Assembly (NCBI GenBank): GCA_018400695.1
Contig: JAGYMF010000003.1
Span: forward strand, 1 to 42,881
Length of the DNA stretch: 42,881 nucleotides
Source: Bacteroidales bacterium
Lineage (GTDB): Bacteria > Bacteroidota > Bacteroidia > Bacteroidales > GCA-2748055
Direction of reading: 5' to 3'
Each line of letters starts with the position of its first letter. Positions within the stretch are counted from its first letter, which is position 1. The notes beneath the pieces were generated by a model. The model did not search any database. It was not told where the DNA came from and saw only the letters and a program-made list of their open reading frames with translations. A program made the translations under genes and the position numbers. Below, piece by piece: positions 8,980 through 15,973 of the stretch.

Positions 8980-8987
8980 GCGGGCAA
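8960..8987 (+). repeat. 28-bp direct repeat, left copy
   Basis: This 28-base stretch (begins GGGAGATCCGAAGACTTTGA, ends GCGGGCAA) recurs without mismatch at 12474-12501. It covers the last codons and stop of the thioredoxin gene plus 8 bases. Together the copies bound a 3.5-kb segment with one large gene. Confidence 0.95.
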
Positions 8988-9009
8988 CCAGTTAACTTAA
9001 GCCAGGTAT

Positions 9010-9043
9010 GAGAGGGAGCTAAGGTCAGTGATAGCTCCCTCTC
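9010..9043. terminator. Bidirectional terminator-like hairpin between convergent genes
   Basis: A perfect 12-bp stem (GAGAGGGAGCTA at 9010-9021 and TAGCTCCCTCTC at 9032-9043) with a 10-base loop lies between the convergent thioredoxin and FISUMP genes. No strong U-run is present on either side, so it may act by blocking 3' decay as much as by termination. Confidence 0.55.
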
Positions 9044-9089
9044 TGCCAGCTTTAAACAATCAGGTAAATGACCCCCCAGGGTATTTCTT

Positions 9090-12000
9090 TTATTGCTTTA
9101 TGATCTGGTAGGTTCTGTCTTTCTCATCAATAATTCTCAAGTAATAAACCGATGATGGCAGCGATCCCAGGTCCAGTTCAATTCGTTTCTCACTGCTCTC
9201 AATTGATCGGAGCATTTGACCTTTAACGGAGTATACGGTTATTTTCCTGGTATTCGGGAAATCCCTGTAGAATTCAATATTCAGAATATCGATCGCCGGT
9301 TGAGGATAGATTTTCAGCATTGATGTAATCTCATTGGATAGACCGACTAAATCACCTTCTATTGTAAACCCAATAATGCCAACGTAGCCGCTGCTATCTG
9401 TGCCTTTGATGATAAGACTGATTTCTTCCAGGATATCCATGAGTGATTTCTTTTCGCTAACAGTAAACCTGAATAACAATGAATCAGCATCAAACTCAAT
9501 ATAATCAGGAAGCGGGCTTCCATCAGCCATATATGCTTCATAAACAATCTCACCCGTCAGCCCCATGTCTGTAAATACCGATGCCGGAATAAATACGATT
9601 ACTACACCTTCCGAGCTTGTATTCTCAATCTCTATCTCATCGATACTTACTGCCTTATATTCCTCGACAACAAGTTTAAAGTCATCACTAACTGATAAAC
9701 CGTATTTGTCCTGAGCAGTGATCCTGAGATTTAATAAATCCATTTCAGCAGGTATTCCTGACAAGGTTTGACTGGTCATTGTCAGCCACTCAGGCAGTGC
9801 TTCTCCATTTGTTTGTTTTGCAGAAAAGCTTAACGCATCCTCTTCGTCGGGGTCGCTAAACAGTCCGCCAGGTATGGTATATTCAAACGGCTCATCTACG
9901 CGCGCAACAGTATCAGGAATTGATCCGTTCAATACCGGTGCAAGGTTATTTATGCTGCCACTCAGGGTTTTATAGACATCTCCATGAAATCCGGTAGCCC
10001 AGATGATTCCTGGTAATGAGCCGTTCAGGCTTATAAGGGTGGATGGATAAACAAAAGAATCATCTGAAGTCCATGTTTGTCCATTGTCAGAACTGTATGA
10101 GACACCATAATAATCCAATGAATCAGTATATCTTCCGCAGCTTATATAATGCTCATTATTTTCATCATAGAGTAAGCCGTACTCTCTGAATGGACCTTCC
10201 GGGTTAACTGGAGTCCAGGTTTCTCCACCATCAACAGTATTGTATAGCATTTTCGTTGAGGAAGCGCTTTGTATAAGTAATCCTTCAAGGTGATTCTTAA
10301 ACACCAGCTCAGTTCCTTGATACTCAATGGGAAATGCTTGCCAGGTGTTTCCTTTATCAGGGGAACGATAAATTGCACCCTGTGTGGAGTACCATATAGT
10401 ATCTCCGACTATTGCAGTATTAGAGGGGTTGTTGAATTGATAGTCTGTAAGATCTGGCATATCAGATACAGGAGTCCATGAAGCACCTCCATTAGAGGTA
10501 GTATATAGTTCATAACTATCACCTGCTACCAGACCATCATTTTCGTTCCAGAAACGGACCCAATTAGGGAAGGCCCCTTCTCCGTCATAAAGACCAGATT
10601 GGCGTGTCCAGTTTGTCCCACCGTCTGTCGTTTTGTAAAGCCCCGTCGAATTCGGATTTTCTGAGTAGTTATAAATGACTATCCATGCTGTATTTTCGTC
10701 AATAACACATAATCCGCCAGGAGTAGTGCCAGAAAATGTGCTGATTACTTCCCAGTTCTTTCCTCCATCATTTGTTTTTGCGATTTCTCCTGTATTTGCT
10801 ACTGCCCATACGTTGTCTTCGCTCGTGGCTGTAATTTGACGGGTGTAATCATTTAATCCGGAGTTATACTTCTCCCAGTTAGAATGCTTAACGCTGAATA
10901 CAAAAGAATTCTCTGCGCTTATATCAAATTGATCTTCAACTTTAAGACGAACCTGGAATTCGGACTTGCCGGTTGCTGCAAGGTCATACTTAGTCATCAA
11001 TGAGTCTCCATGTATGTAGAACAGATCATTGTCTGCACTGCCTTCCCCGGAAATCAGAGAATATTCGTAATCAAAGATAATTGGAGGAAAGCTTTGTTCC
11101 CTTGAGACAGAAAGATGGGAAGCTCTGTCATCGGCTTTCAGCGTGCTTGGTAGTTCAGTAACATTAACCTTAAATTCACTGATGGGTTTTGCTGGTTCCG
11201 GTCCAAAAATATCCTCAATAATGGTTGTGTTTTCATCAATAAATGCACTGCGATTTACATCATCAGGCCACTCAGGTTGATCCCATCCTGTATTGAGATA
11301 GTACCGATAGTTGTGTTGACCGGGAAGGGAGTAAACCTCCACGGTGTATATGTTATCCACAGCACTTTCTTTTAATTCCAGCAATTCATTACCTGGTTCT
11401 GACCAGTCTACCATGCTACCCGAAATATATACTTTATCATTACCTTCAGTAAAATTTCCTGCAGCGATTGCATTGTTCATGTCTACTTTAAAGGTCACAA
11501 AAATATAGTCCTGGTCTTTCATACAACGAACGGACATGGCATCATACTTACTTCCATCTTCCCAACGAGGCAAGTAATAAGAGCCTAAAGTACGGTATAT
11601 CGCTGTCTCTGCATCTCTCTGAGAAGAGCTCCAATAATATCCTGTACCTTCATACCAGAAAGACTGACCCGGATCATACCAGAAACCTCCGGTCACACCG
11701 TTAAAACCTGTATTATTGCCTGGTAATAGTTTATAACCCAGACCAGCACCTCTGTTTCCGCTGTGCATGTTTAGTTCATTTTCGGGGACACCTAAAAAAC
11801 GCTCCAGTGCTTGCCAGTCTTCATCTGATGGTATATGATAGCCATCCGGACAAACCCCTTGTGCACCGGGTTTGGTGGAATAATTCATTGCCTCATTCCA
11901 TGGATAGAGTCTGCCATATGCATCCAGTTTTGACAAATCATTGTTGTAGTAATATGTGGCAGGAATTGCATTACCATCAGGATAATGGGTTACCCGAAGG

Positions 12001-12092
12001 TTTTCTGTCATCCAGGTCTGAGCCCCTATTTTTACAGTTGAATAGACATTTCCATCTATGTCTGTTACTTGTTCAGTTTGTGCAAACAACAT
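9090..12092 (-). CDS. T9SS-secreted FISUMP / Asp-box propeller protein (apparent frameshift at start)
   Basis: A 1000-residue open frame. It begins with a FISUMP domain at ~5-195 (DIDGNVYSTVKIGAQTWM...GYYWSSSQ...SVRCMKD) and a starch-binding-like beta domain at ~197-300. A cadherin-like stretch follows (~305-410). At least six Asp-box repeats span ~425-700 (TNDGGKNW, TTDGGTNW, TSNGGASW, SPDKGNTW, TVDGGETW, SSDNGQTW), implying a YCF48/sialidase-type propeller. A dystroglycan-type cadherin-like domain (~715-815) and a T9SS sorting domain (KIYPQPAIDILNIEF) complete it. The first in-frame ATG, at 12092, follows most of a signal peptide. An ATG at 12142 would give MKKNSLISCIFLFTFGSM and join this frame if the A7 run were A8. 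So the gene is either off, phase-variable, rescued by slippage, or affected by a sequence error. A surface binding role is inferred. Confidence 0.82.
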   Translation of the reverse strand: MLFAQTEQVTDIDGNVYSTVKIGAQTWMTENLRVTHYPDGNAIPATYYYNNDLSKLDAYGRLYPWNEAMNYSTKPGAQGVCPDGYHIPSDEDWQALERFLGVPENELNMHSGNRGAGLGYKLLPGNNTGFNGVTGGFWYDPGQSFWYEGTGYYWSSSQRDAETAIYRTLGSYYLPRWEDGSKYDAMSVRCMKDQDYIFVTFKVDMNNAIAAGNFTEGNDKVYISGSMVDWSEPGNELLELKESAVDNIYTVEVYSLPGQHNYRYYLNTGWDQPEWPDDVNRSAFIDENTTIIEDIFGPEPAKPISEFKVNVTELPSTLKADDRASHLSVSREQSFPPIIFDYEYSLISGEGSADNDLFYIHGDSLMTKYDLAATGKSEFQVRLKVEDQFDISAENSFVFSVKHSNWEKYNSGLNDYTRQITATSEDNVWAVANTGEIAKTNDGGKNWEVISTFSGTTPGGLCVIDENTAWIVIYNYSENPNSTGLYKTTDGGTNWTRQSGLYDGEGAFPNWVRFWNENDGLVAGDSYELYTTSNGGASWTPVSDMPDLTDYQFNNPSNTAIVGDTIWYSTQGAIYRSPDKGNTWQAFPIEYQGTELVFKNHLEGLLIQSASSTKMLYNTVDGGETWTPVNPEGPFREYGLLYDENNEHYISCGRYTDSLDYYGVSYSSDNGQTWTSDDSFVYPSTLISLNGSLPGIIWATGFHGDVYKTLSGSINNLAPVLNGSIPDTVARVDEPFEYTIPGGLFSDPDEEDALSFSAKQTNGEALPEWLTMTSQTLSGIPAEMDLLNLRITAQDKYGLSVSDDFKLVVEEYKAVSIDEIEIENTSSEGVVIVFIPASVFTDMGLTGEIVYEAYMADGSPLPDYIEFDADSLLFRFTVSEKKSLMDILEEISLIIKGTDSSGYVGIIGFTIEGDLVGLSNEITSMLKIYPQPAIDILNIEFYRDFPNTRKITVYSVKGQMLRSIESSEKRIELDLGSLPSSVYYLRIIDEKDRTYQIIKQ

Positions 12093-12132
12093 GCTTCCGA
12101 ACGTGAATAGGAAAATACAGCTGATAAGCGAG

Positions 12133-12139
12133 TTTTTTT
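12133..12139 (-). other. A7 homopolymer breaking the signal-peptide reading frame
   Basis: On the minus strand, ATG (12140-12142) is followed at once by seven A residues. One further A would fuse the start to the FISUMP frame and produce a standard Sec signal peptide. Runs of this kind are classic sites of slipped-strand phase variation, of polymerase slippage and also of sequencing error. Confidence 0.8.
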
Positions 12140-12318
12140 CATTGTTTAAGTGTTTTGATTTGGATCCTGTTTATGATGAATTGGTAAATTTCTTATAATA
12201 GGATTTGAGATGAATTATTGACTGAATACAAGGTAATGTTTCAGTGAAAGTTGTGCAACTGTTTTTTTGTAAAATTATCTGGCTACGGTTAATTTTTTCT
12301 TTTTCAATTGAATTTTCT

Positions 12319-12348
12319 TCAACAGCAGGAGCACGCTCCTGCTGTTGA
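12319..12348. repeat. REP-like perfect palindrome, 14-bp stem with 2-base loop
   Basis: TCAACAGCAGGAGC (12319-12332) and GCTCCTGCTGTTGA (12335-12348) are exact reverse complements separated by AC. It is GC-rich within AT-rich DNA and lacks a U-run on either side, so it does not look like an ordinary terminator. The shape is that of dispersed REP-type elements. Confidence 0.75.
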
Positions 12349-12473
12349 GTGCACTTCTCGGTCACAAACTCTTTCAGCAAATCCATTTTTAAAATAGATT
12401 TTTCCTTACGCCCAGTTCTCATGCCATTCTTTTAGTAATGCCGTGAATACCCTGCGGAAGCAGACAGGATTTG

Positions 12474-12501
12474 GGGAGATCCGAAGACTTTGAGCGGGCA
12501 A
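12474..12501 (+). repeat. 28-bp direct repeat, right copy
   Basis: Identical to 8960-8987 and in the same orientation. It ends two bases before the stop codon (TTA on the + strand, 12504-12506) of the AGCS symporter gene. The bases to its left also resemble the left copy in part (ACCCTnCGGnAGCnG in both), with a 6-base length difference. Confidence 0.95.
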
Positions 12502-12503
12502 TT

Positions 12504-13874
12504 TTACTTCTCTCCCTTCAATTTTCCAAAATATTCCTTCGAGGCCCTGATCACTTTCGGTGAGAGGAGGATCGCGGAGATCATCGTGGGGAAGGCCATC
12601 AGCGCATAGGCCCCGTCGAAGATGCCCACGGTGAAGCCCAGGGTTGCTGCAGCGCCCAGGGGTATGACAGCTACATAGAGCCATTTGTAGATATAGTCGT
12701 GCCTGGCACCGAAAACGAAAGAGAAGCACTTGGTGCCATAATAGGGAAATGAAAGCATGGTAGAGATCGCGAAAATCGAGACGCAAACGGCCAGTAAGAC
12801 CGCTCCGATGCCGGGAATGCCTTCTTCGAATGCCAGTGCAGTGAGTGTGATCCCGTCAACATCGCTATCATGCCAGACGCCGGTGATGATCAATGCCAGG
12901 GCGGTCATGGTGCATACGATGATCGTATCTACAACAGGTCCCAACATCGCTACCAGTCCTTCCCTCACTGGTTCGTTGGTTTTTGCTGCGCCGTGGGCCA
13001 TGGGTGCCGTTCCGATCCCTGCTTCATTGGAGAATGCTGCTCTCCTGACCCCGGTGATGATCAGCGCGCCCAGTGCCCCTCCCATAACCGAGTCTGCGTG
13101 GAACGCATCGTGGAATATCAGTTGAAATCCCGGGAGAATTCTGTCGGCGTGGGTAGCGAGGATATATAGTACGGAGACGATATACAGCAGGACCATCACC
13201 GGTACCATGCGACTGGTGACCTTGCCGATCCTCCGGATCCCTCCGAAGATCACCAGAGAAACGACCGTTGCGATCATCAGGCCTGTGACAAGGTCGGATG
13301 TAAGCCCGGTGCTTACTCCTGCGGGAATGAGGATCACATCCCTGATCACCTGTGTCATTTGATTGGCCTGGAACATGGGCGATACGCCGATCATACCGAG
13401 CAGGGAAAAGAAGACAGCCAGGGGACGCCAGTTTTTGCCCAGCCCTTCAACGATCACATACATGGGACCTCCCTGCAGTTCCCCGGAAGAATCTCTTCCG
13501 CGAAACATGACGGCCAGGGTGCAGGTGAAATATTTGGTGGTGACACCCAGGATGGCGCTCACCCACATCCAGAAAATTGCTCCGGGACCGCCATGGACAA
13601 TGGCCAAGGCAACTCCGCTGACATTTCCCATGCCGACAGTGGCTGCCAGTGCAGTGGTGAGTGCTTCGAAGTGGCGGATCTGACCGGGCTCATCGGGATT
13701 GTCATATTTTCCCCGGAGAATCTGTATGGCATGGCGGATATACCGCAGGGGCAGGAGCCGGGAATAGAAGGTGAAAAAGAGTCCGCCCCCCAGCAACAAC
13801 ACCAGCAGGGGTGTTCCCCAGGCCAGGTCGCTGAATCCTACGATGATCTTTTCTGCCAGGCTGATCTCTTTCAA
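12504..13874 (-). CDS. Sodium:alanine symporter, AGCS family
   Basis: A 456-residue polytopic membrane protein with the family's glycine-rich signature (AATVGMGNVSGVALAIVHGG followed by PGAIFWMW) near residues 78-105. The later family motif GVRRAAFSNEAGIGTAPMAH is also present. About ten or eleven hydrophobic segments are visible and the length is normal for AlsT/DagA-type carriers, which import alanine or glycine with Na+. The initiation codon is TTG at 13872-13874: no in-frame ATG precedes it back to the TAA stop, and homologues begin at about this point. The gene is downstream of the MutS-like gene on the same strand with a 110-bp gap. Its 3' end abuts the right 28-bp repeat, and the coding region itself appears intact. 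Confidence 0.93.
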   Translation of the reverse strand: MKEISLAEKIIVGFSDLAWGTPLLVLLLGGGLFFTFYSRLLPLRYIRHAIQILRGKYDNPDEPGQIRHFEALTTALAATVGMGNVSGVALAIVHGGPGAIFWMWVSAILGVTTKYFTCTLAVMFRGRDSSGELQGGPMYVIVEGLGKNWRPLAVFFSLLGMIGVSPMFQANQMTQVIRDVILIPAGVSTGLTSDLVTGLMIATVVSLVIFGGIRRIGKVTSRMVPVMVLLYIVSVLYILATHADRILPGFQLIFHDAFHADSVMGGALGALIITGVRRAAFSNEAGIGTAPMAHGAAKTNEPVREGLVAMLGPVVDTIIVCTMTALALIITGVWHDSDVDGITLTALAFEEGIPGIGAVLLAVCVSIFAISTMLSFPYYGTKCFSFVFGARHDYIYKWLYVAVIPLGAAATLGFTVGIFDGAYALMAFPTMISAILLSPKVIRASKEYFGKLKGEK

Positions 13875-13984
13875 AACATTGTTCTCTTTGTTACGCTCCC
13901 CAATCCAACGCTTGATCTCCGGAGGAGGGGAGGTTTAATGCAACCTTTCAATCTATTACAGGCGGATCGGGAGCTCAGGGAGCT

Positions 13985-15757
13985 TTATCTCATAATCCCC
14001 ATTTTTTTCATCAGGAAGCTGGCATTCATATTTTTCGCCAGTCCCGGCCTGATGGTATAGTCAAAATGGAGCTCCAGCTCCTCAATGTAGCTTTCAAAGC
14101 AGTAATTGACGATCTTCCCGGGGTGCGCCTCCTGCATTTCACCCAGCGAAAGGTCATGCGTGGCAATGAAACAGAGAACATCATGACCGATCGCCCGCTC
14201 GATCAGTCCGCGGGTCCCTTTCTGCTTATCTGTCGTGTTTGTCCCTTTCAGCACTTCATCGAGCAGGATCAGCAGCTTCTCATTCCCCTCCATCCGGTCA
14301 ACAATCTTTTTCAGCCGCTTGATCTCGGCAAAGAAATAGGACTCCTCATCCTTCAGGGAGTCGGAGGTGCGCATGCCGGAGAAAAGATGGTATGGTCCCG
14401 TTACAAATTCTGCAGCACAGACCGGACAGCCTGCATATGCGAGGACCATGTTTACGCCTACGGAACGGAGGAACGTGCTTTTCCCGGCCATGTTGGCACC
14501 GGTGATGAGCACGACCCGTTCATTGTCGATCGTCAGGGAGTTGTCTACCCTTTTTTCGTCGGGGATCATCGGGTGCCCGAGCTGTACTGCCTTTAGTCCG
14601 GTATGATCGTTCCTGACCCCGGGGTAGGTGTATCCGGGGTGGTTAAAGGCAAACCCTGCAAGGCTGAAGAGGGCATCGCTCTCCCCGGCAATGTCCAGCC
14701 ATCTCACCAGGTCCTCCCGGTGCCTCCTGTTCCAGGATGCCAGCCGGTGCAGCATGAAAAAATCAAACAGCATCAACGCATTTAATGTAAATCCGACGAG
14801 GATGTTGAGCCGCTGATCGAACAGGTTCAGCATCGAAGAGAGCTGCCGGATGGCGCGGGAAGCATCCTGGGAGTCATCGCAGAAGCGCCTGAGCCGCGGA
14901 TGATCAAACGTTTCTGCGGCGATGATTTCAAGCAGGGTTGAATAGGTCCTCAGGAACCGGTGCTTTTTCGACACCTGCTCCTGGTAGCGGCCGGTCCGGG
15001 TAAAGAACGGGGAGAGCAGTGACAGGTTCAGGAGGACCACCGGTACCAGCAGGCGGAAAACAGGTGGATGAAAAATGCCTGCAGTGATGATCCCTGCCGA
15101 GACGAAGGTCATGATCACCGGCAGGATCTTTGTCCACCGCTTGTTCTCTACGAACACCTGCGCGGCCGACCATTCAATGATACGTCCGAGGTCCTGTTCC
15201 TCCGTATCCATCATCCGCGCATGGGCGGTGAAGTGCTGCCGCAGGTTGATCTTTTCCGCCAGCTCCCTGATCACCGCCTGCCGCTTGCCGAACTCCTTTT
15301 CATCCGTCACAGGCGTGCCCAGGTATTCAGCCAGTTTCTCCGGACCCGTGTGTGTGGCAGTGCGGTTGAGTGACTGGTACAGGGATCGTTCGCCAAAAAG
15401 GTCCAGGTCGTACGACCAGGGGTGCCCGGGATCGATGAATTGTTCACCGCCGCGAAAGGAGGAGAAGTCATGCCGCAGCGCCCCGGCCTCTTCATCGTTG
15501 ATGGCGATCAGCTCCTCCAGCAGCCTCTTTTTGTCGTGCTGGTTTTTGTGGTAGCTCACGAAGACGAAAAACATCACAACCATCAGTCCTGCAGGCACCA
15601 GCAGGATATCATATCCGCTCCTGACAGCAAGTACGATGAAGTAGATGGTCCCCGCAATGAGCAGCAGCCGAAGGATACTGATATAAGCGATGACCTTCTT
15701 CTGCCGCTGCAACAACACCTCAAAACGCGCTTTCCTTTTCCCGTATTCCGTATCCAT
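13985..15757 (-). CDS. Membrane-anchored MutS-like ATPase
   Basis: A 590-residue protein. Two hydrophobic segments lie at ~25-67 (ILRLLLIAGTIYFIVLAV, VPAGLMVVMFFVFVSY) and another pair at ~210-250, so it is probably membrane-bound. The middle resembles the MutS core/lever domains. The C-terminal third is a MutS domain V ATPase: Walker A GANMAGKST near residue 418, an adenine-side SGMRTSDSL...ES motif, Walker B LLILLDEVLKGT, and the ATHDLSL switch. The mismatch-recognition N-terminus (F-x-E) and MutS2 Smr domain are absent, so a classical mismatch-repair role is unlikely. It belongs with the membrane MutS-related proteins common in Bacteroidota, whose function is not established. The CT-rich repeat array lies immediately upstream of its start. 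Confidence 0.85.
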   Translation of the reverse strand: MDTEYGKRKARFEVLLQRQKKVIAYISILRLLLIAGTIYFIVLAVRSGYDILLVPAGLMVVMFFVFVSYHKNQHDKKRLLEELIAINDEEAGALRHDFSSFRGGEQFIDPGHPWSYDLDLFGERSLYQSLNRTATHTGPEKLAEYLGTPVTDEKEFGKRQAVIRELAEKINLRQHFTAHARMMDTEEQDLGRIIEWSAAQVFVENKRWTKILPVIMTFVSAGIITAGIFHPPVFRLLVPVVLLNLSLLSPFFTRTGRYQEQVSKKHRFLRTYSTLLEIIAAETFDHPRLRRFCDDSQDASRAIRQLSSMLNLFDQRLNILVGFTLNALMLFDFFMLHRLASWNRRHREDLVRWLDIAGESDALFSLAGFAFNHPGYTYPGVRNDHTGLKAVQLGHPMIPDEKRVDNSLTIDNERVVLITGANMAGKSTFLRSVGVNMVLAYAGCPVCAAEFVTGPYHLFSGMRTSDSLKDEESYFFAEIKRLKKIVDRMEGNEKLLILLDEVLKGTNTTDKQKGTRGLIERAIGHDVLCFIATHDLSLGEMQEAHPGKIVNYCFESYIEELELHFDYTIRPGLAKNMNASFLMKKMGIMR

Positions 15758-15778
15758 ATTTTTTCACTTCATATATAC

Positions 15779-15973
15779 AACTCTCACTCTCTGAACTCTC
15801 TCTCTCAACTTTCAACTCTCTCAACTCTCAACTCTCTAAACTCTCAACTCTCTGAACTCTCTCTCTCAACTTTCAACTCTTTCAACTCTCAACTCTCTAA
15901 ACTTTCAACTCTCTAAACTCTCAACTCTCTAAACTCTAAACTCTCTAAACTCTCAACTCTCTAAACTCTCAAC
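15779..15973. repeat. CT-rich degenerate heptamer array, locus 1
   Basis: About 195 bases consist of variants of a 7-base unit (CAACTCT, CAACTTT, TAAACTC, GAACTCT) on the + strand. A higher-order duplication of about 61 bases is visible: the CTGAACTCTCTCTCTCAACT block occurs at 15791 and again at 15852. The array fills the gap between the MutS-like gene start and the stop of the next gene, running into that stop codon (15974-15976). There are no unique spacers, so it is not CRISPR. Confidence 0.92.

Larger units (their letters stand above)
8988..12501. mobile_element. Putative inserted or replaced segment bounded by 28-bp direct repeats
   Basis: The segment lies between the left repeat (ending at 8987) and the right repeat (ending at 12501). 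It is visibly more AT-rich than both flanks and carries only the FISUMP gene, a terminator-like hairpin and a palindrome. Removing it would place the thioredoxin gene tail to tail with the AGCS gene, 24 bases between their stops. No integrase or transposase is inside, so the mechanism is unknown. Just before the right repeat, an in-frame remnant (NTLRKQTGFGEIRRL, stop) resembles the end of the thioredoxin protein (FTLRELRREIRRL), so loss of a tandem paralogue is an alternative. Confidence 0.4.
12143..12503. other. Intergenic stretch upstream of the FISUMP gene
   Basis: About 360 AT-rich bases with no convincing gene. An 83-codon minus-strand frame (12171-12422) exists, but it runs across the palindrome and has no recognisable family, so it is not called. 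The stretch holds the palindrome at 12319-12348, a probable gene remnant just before the right 28-bp repeat, and presumably the promoter of the FISUMP gene, which I could not pinpoint. Confidence 0.6.

Noticed and set aside
12171-12422. An 83-codon minus-strand frame as a small protein gene
   Set aside because: It reads through the 14-bp palindrome, has no family resemblance I can name, and sits in AT-rich DNA where such frames arise easily.
8988-12501. Insertion sequence or prophage
   Set aside because: No transposase, integrase or phage gene is present and the ends are direct, not inverted, repeats; only a cargo-like segment can be claimed.
15779-15973. CRISPR array
   Set aside because: The units are 7 bases with no unique spacers of constant length and no cas genes are nearby; this is a degenerate tandem repeat.
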